Below, one piece after another: positions 62,069 to 64,000 of a DNA stretch of 64,000 bases; position 1 is the stretch's first letter, and each line of letters begins with the position of its first letter. The notes under the pieces were generated by a model, which saw only the letters and a program-made list of their open reading frames with translations, searched no databases and was not told the origin of the DNA. Position numbers and translations under genes: made by a program. The DNA is from Litchfieldella qijiaojingensis (GTDB lineage: Bacteria > Pseudomonadota > Gammaproteobacteria > Pseudomonadales > Halomonadaceae): positions 1-64,000 of the forward strand of contig NZ_BMXS01000002.1 in the NCBI RefSeq assembly GCF_014651875.1. Direction: 5' to 3'.

Positions 62069-62730
62069 GCCACTCGACTATCCAGGCGATAACCGATCCC
62101 ACGCACGGTAGCGATCAGCTTCTTATTATCGAGCTTGCGACGCAGGTGGTGCACATGCACCTCCAAGGCGTTGGACGCCACTTCCTCGCCCCACCCGTAG
62201 AGCAGGCTTTCCAGACGTGAGCGTGGCAGCACCTTGTCAGGGTGACGCGCCAGCTCCAGCAACAAGGCGAATTCACGCCGTCCCAGGATGACCTCCTGCC
62301 CCTGCCAGCTCACCCGATGCTGGGCCTCGTCGATCGCCAGCCCGCCAAGGATCAACTCCTGAGAGGCACGACCTTCGGAACGACGCGTCACCACCCGCAA
62401 GCGGGCCAGCAGCTCCTGGAGGTCAAAGGGCTTGAGCACATAGTCATCGGCACCGGCGTCCAAGCCGCGAATGCGTTCCTCCACGGCATCGCGGGCCGTG
62501 AGTATCAACACCGGCAAACGACTATGACGACGAATTTCGGCCAATACCTCCAAACCGTCGATATCGGGCAAGCCCAGGTCGAGTATTACCACCGAGAAAT
62601 CCTCGGTCTTCAAAGCCGCCAGAGCATCGACGCCCCGTGACAACCAGTCCACCGCATAGCCAGCACGTATGAGAGCGGTCTTGACGCCATCACCAAGCAG
62701 CGGATCGTCTTCCACCAGCAACACTCGCAT
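62065..62730 (-). CDS. OmpR-family response regulator (PmrA/QseB-like)
   Basis: A 221-residue regulator. The receiver has acidic residues VEDDPLL, phosphoacceptor Asp in VVILDLGLPDIDGLEV, and Lys in DDYVLKPFDLQELLARL. The DNA-binding winged helix follows (ILGRREFALLLELARHPDKVLPRSRLES, SNALEVHVHHLRRKL). It precedes and overlaps its kinase. The two CTTAAG-N5-CTTAAG sites upstream of the neighbouring lipid A genes fit a PmrA-type binding pattern. The long palindrome A3 begins 18 bp upstream of its start codon. Confidence 0.9.
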   Translation of the reverse strand: MRVLLVEDDPLLGDGVKTALIRAGYAVDWLSRGVDALAALKTEDFSVVILDLGLPDIDGLEVLAEIRRHSRLPVLILTARDAVEERIRGLDAGADDYVLKPFDLQELLARLRVVTRRSEGRASQELILGGLAIDEAQHRVSWQGQEVILGRREFALLLELARHPDKVLPRSRLESLLYGWGEEVASNALEVHVHHLRRKLDNKKLIATVRGIGYRLDSRVA

Positions 62731-62742
62731 CGTCTGTCCTCA

Positions 62743-62890
62743 CTAGGGTTTGTCCGAAAAGTCGCCGAGCGATGGCCAGACAAGGCAAACATCAGCGAAA
62801 AGACGGAGTTTACGTGGTTGTAAATGAGTACTTTGAGCTGATTTTTAACGCCGTATGGGCGAGCGCAGGTAGTTTTCGGACAAAGTCTAA
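62743..62890. repeat. Long-palindrome element, copy A3
   Basis: The ends TTTGTCCGAAAA and TTTTCGGACAAA are perfect 12-bp inverted repeats, extended by near matches. The arms are ATCAGC/GCTGAT and the apical part is GGAG-TTTAC-loop-GTAAA-TGAG. It lies between the response regulator start and the PmrA-like boxes, so it interrupts the expected promoter region of the two-component operon. Confidence 0.9.
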
Positions 62891-62918
62891 CTCCTGACCG
62901 CCATCATCGACGCTGTGC

Positions 62919-62935
62919 CTTAAGGTTTCCTTAAT
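62919..62935 (+). promoter_or_regulatory. PmrA-type box 1
   Basis: CTTAAG-GTTTC-CTTAAT, a direct repeat at 11-bp spacing that fits the known YTTAAK-N5-YTTAAK PmrA site. It is oriented towards the lipid A genes and lies 104 bp upstream of the glycosyltransferase start. Confidence 0.6.
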
Positions 62936-62973
62936 GGCGCCGCTCTCACCGGCATAGCTATCGGCCACCGAAG

Positions 62974-62990
62974 CTTAAGGATACCTTAAG
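62974..62990 (+). promoter_or_regulatory. PmrA-type box 2
   Basis: CTTAAG-GATAC-CTTAAG, a perfect direct repeat with the same 11-bp spacing, 49 bp upstream of the glycosyltransferase ATG. It probably overlaps or lies just upstream of the -35 region. Confidence 0.65.
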
Positions 62991-63039
62991 CTAATGGCAC
63001 CAGGCTGAGCGAGTCCATCATCCATCGAGGTCATCGCGT

Positions 63040-63798
63040 ATGCCTGCCCCTCTGGTCTCCCTAATCGTTCCCGCTAGGGACGAAGCGGACAATCTGCCCT
63101 CACTTCTCGACGAAATCGAGCGAGCCTTGGGTACGCTCGATCATGAAGTTCTGGTGGTCGACGACGGCTCTCGCGACCATAGCTGGGAGCTGCTGTGCGA
63201 ACGTGCCGCCGACGATCCACGGCTGATGGTGTTGCGGCATGCCGTGAGTGCCGGTCAGAGCACCTCGATCTGGCATGCAGCCCGCCTCGCACGTGGCTCT
63301 TGGCTGGCAACCCTGGACGCCGACGGCCAAAACGACCCGGCCGATATCCCTCGCTTGCTGGAGCAGGCGCAACGCAACGACGTGGCAATGATCACCGGTC
63401 ACCGCACCCTGCGGCGGGATAGCTGGCTCAAACGCGTTTCGTCGCGCATCGCCAACTGGGTACGTACGACGCTGCTGGGCGATGCCACACCGGATACCGG
63501 ATGCGGTCTCAAGATCGTGCGTCGCGATATTTTTCTCACCCTGCCCTATTTCGATCACATGCACCGCTTCCTGCCCGCCCTGGTTCAGTCCCAGGGCGGG
63601 TGTTGCCTGTCGCTGCCGGTCAATCACCGGCCCCGGCGGGCGGGCCGTTCCCACTACGGCTTGCACGATCGCCTGTGGGCAGGGCTGGTCGACCTGCTCG
63701 GCGTGATGTGGCTATGCCGGCGATCACGGTTGCCGATCATGAAGCCTCCCTTGGGAGCCTGCGACGATATCGTCCGTCATTCGAAGGAGGTCGCATGA
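63040..63798 (+). CDS. Family 2 glycosyltransferase (ArnC/DPM1-like)
   Basis: A 252-residue GT2 enzyme: VSLIVPARDEADNLPSLLDEIE, VLVVDDGSRDHSWELL, ATLDADGQNDPADIPRLLE (metal-binding DxD), then DTGCGLKIVRRDIF and HMHRFLPALVQ. Unlike ArnC it lacks C-terminal TM helices and ends with KSKEVA-like residues after IMKPPLGACD. GT2 enzymes of this type pass sugars to undecaprenyl phosphate. With the LABN-type gene downstream (4-bp overlap), it suggests synthesis of a lipid-linked sugar for lipid A modification. Confidence 0.88.
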   Translation: MPAPLVSLIVPARDEADNLPSLLDEIERALGTLDHEVLVVDDGSRDHSWELLCERAADDPRLMVLRHAVSAGQSTSIWHAARLARGSWLATLDADGQNDPADIPRLLEQAQRNDVAMITGHRTLRRDSWLKRVSSRIANWVRTTLLGDATPDTGCGLKIVRRDIFLTLPYFDHMHRFLPALVQSQGGCCLSLPVNHRPRRAGRSHYGLHDRLWAGLVDLLGVMWLCRRSRLPIMKPPLGACDDIVRHSKEVA

Positions 63799-64000
63799 AC
63801 CAGAGCGGAATGTGGCTGACGGTAGGATTTCTTGGCCAGGCATTATTCAGTGCACGCTTTCTGGTGCAGTGGCTCGCTAGCGAGCGTGCGCAGCGCAGCG
63901 TGGTACCACTGGCCTTCTGGTTCCTGAGCCTCGGAGGTGGCGCGACCCTGCTGGCCTATGCCGTGTACCGCCGCGACCCGGTGTTCGTGCTGGGTCAGGG
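63795..64000 (+). CDS. Lipid-A-disaccharide synthase N-terminal-like (LABN) membrane protein, partial
   Basis: The frame starts at ATG 63795 (overlapping the glycosyltransferase stop as ATGA, with AAGGAGG upstream) and runs off the window. The visible 68 residues begin MNQSGMWLTVGFLGQALFSARFLVQWLASERAQRS. This LABN pattern (F-x-R-F-x-VQW) marks small membrane proteins with three TM helices, found with GT2 and ArnT-like genes in lipid A modification operons. The third helix and the downstream genes are outside the window. Confidence 0.85.
   Translation, partial: MNQSGMWLTVGFLGQALFSARFLVQWLASERAQRSVVPLAFWFLSLGGGATLLAYAVYRRDPVFVLGQ

Overview
The window looks like a chromosomal segment of a halophilic gammaproteobacterium of the Halomonadaceae (Halomonas or a close relative). 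This rests on the GC-rich coding sequence and on the protein families: two CPA2 antiporters, SatD with DUF3307, RfaH, SlyD, AmpG, a CcoM-like subunit and a PmrAB/QseBC-like pair. No rRNA, tRNA or CRISPR array is visible. The identification comes from memory of protein families; no database search was run.

Layout. 1-4.7 kb is a decayed accessory segment: an IS3 tail, an AAC(3)-I-like acetyltransferase remnant, a sulfatase-modifying-factor-like gene whose N-terminus now comes from an IS3 orfA, a cation-diffusion-facilitator 3' remnant, a chemoreceptor, a lone nucleotidyltransferase and a DUF1428 gene. 5-12.8 kb is metabolic and regulatory: a YbaL-like antiporter, an SDR, a LysR/EamA divergent pair, a TfoX C-terminal protein, a GFA protein, a GlxA-type regulator and an HD hydrolase. 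12.8-15.8 kb holds small genes between repeats. 15.8-24 kb holds an M28 peptidase, an HpaI aldolase, a ydbS/ydbT PH-domain pair, a cupin, a mocA-xdhC pair with the remains of a molybdenum hydroxylase gene, and a second CPA2 antiporter. 24-32.5 kb holds an operon of a Lon-like protease and a universal stress protein, an ABC exporter, and an 8-oxoguanine deaminase with a purine permease. 32.8-40.5 kb holds satD-DUF3307-amiD, a GNAT-nitrilase pair, proS and a GGDEF/EAL protein.

40.7-48.2 kb is an orphan type VI secretion module on the minus strand, in transcription order vgrG, a DUF4123 adaptor, a 1186-residue VasX-like membrane toxin and a probable two-TM immunity protein. The vgrG is broken by an exact 17-bp tandem duplication; removing one copy restores the frame. 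Upstream lie tandem TGTAAG-N6-CTTACA-like palindromes. Next to it is a 40-codon ccoM-like gene behind two FNR/Anr-like boxes. 49-62.7 kb is housekeeping: slyD, rfaH, ampG, a SEC-C/TPR protein, a large uncharacterised membrane protein, an ABC1 kinase, topB, panE, a 1-Cys peroxiredoxin and a two-component system. The window ends in the start of a lipid A modification operon preceded by two PmrA-type boxes.

The most unusual feature is a family of about 140-160 bp interspersed long palindromes (11.8, 13.9, 32.5, 48.9 and 62.8 kb, plus a tip-only relic at 29.55 kb). They share an apical GGAG-hairpin-TGAG core, and their stems differ between copies in a compensatory way.
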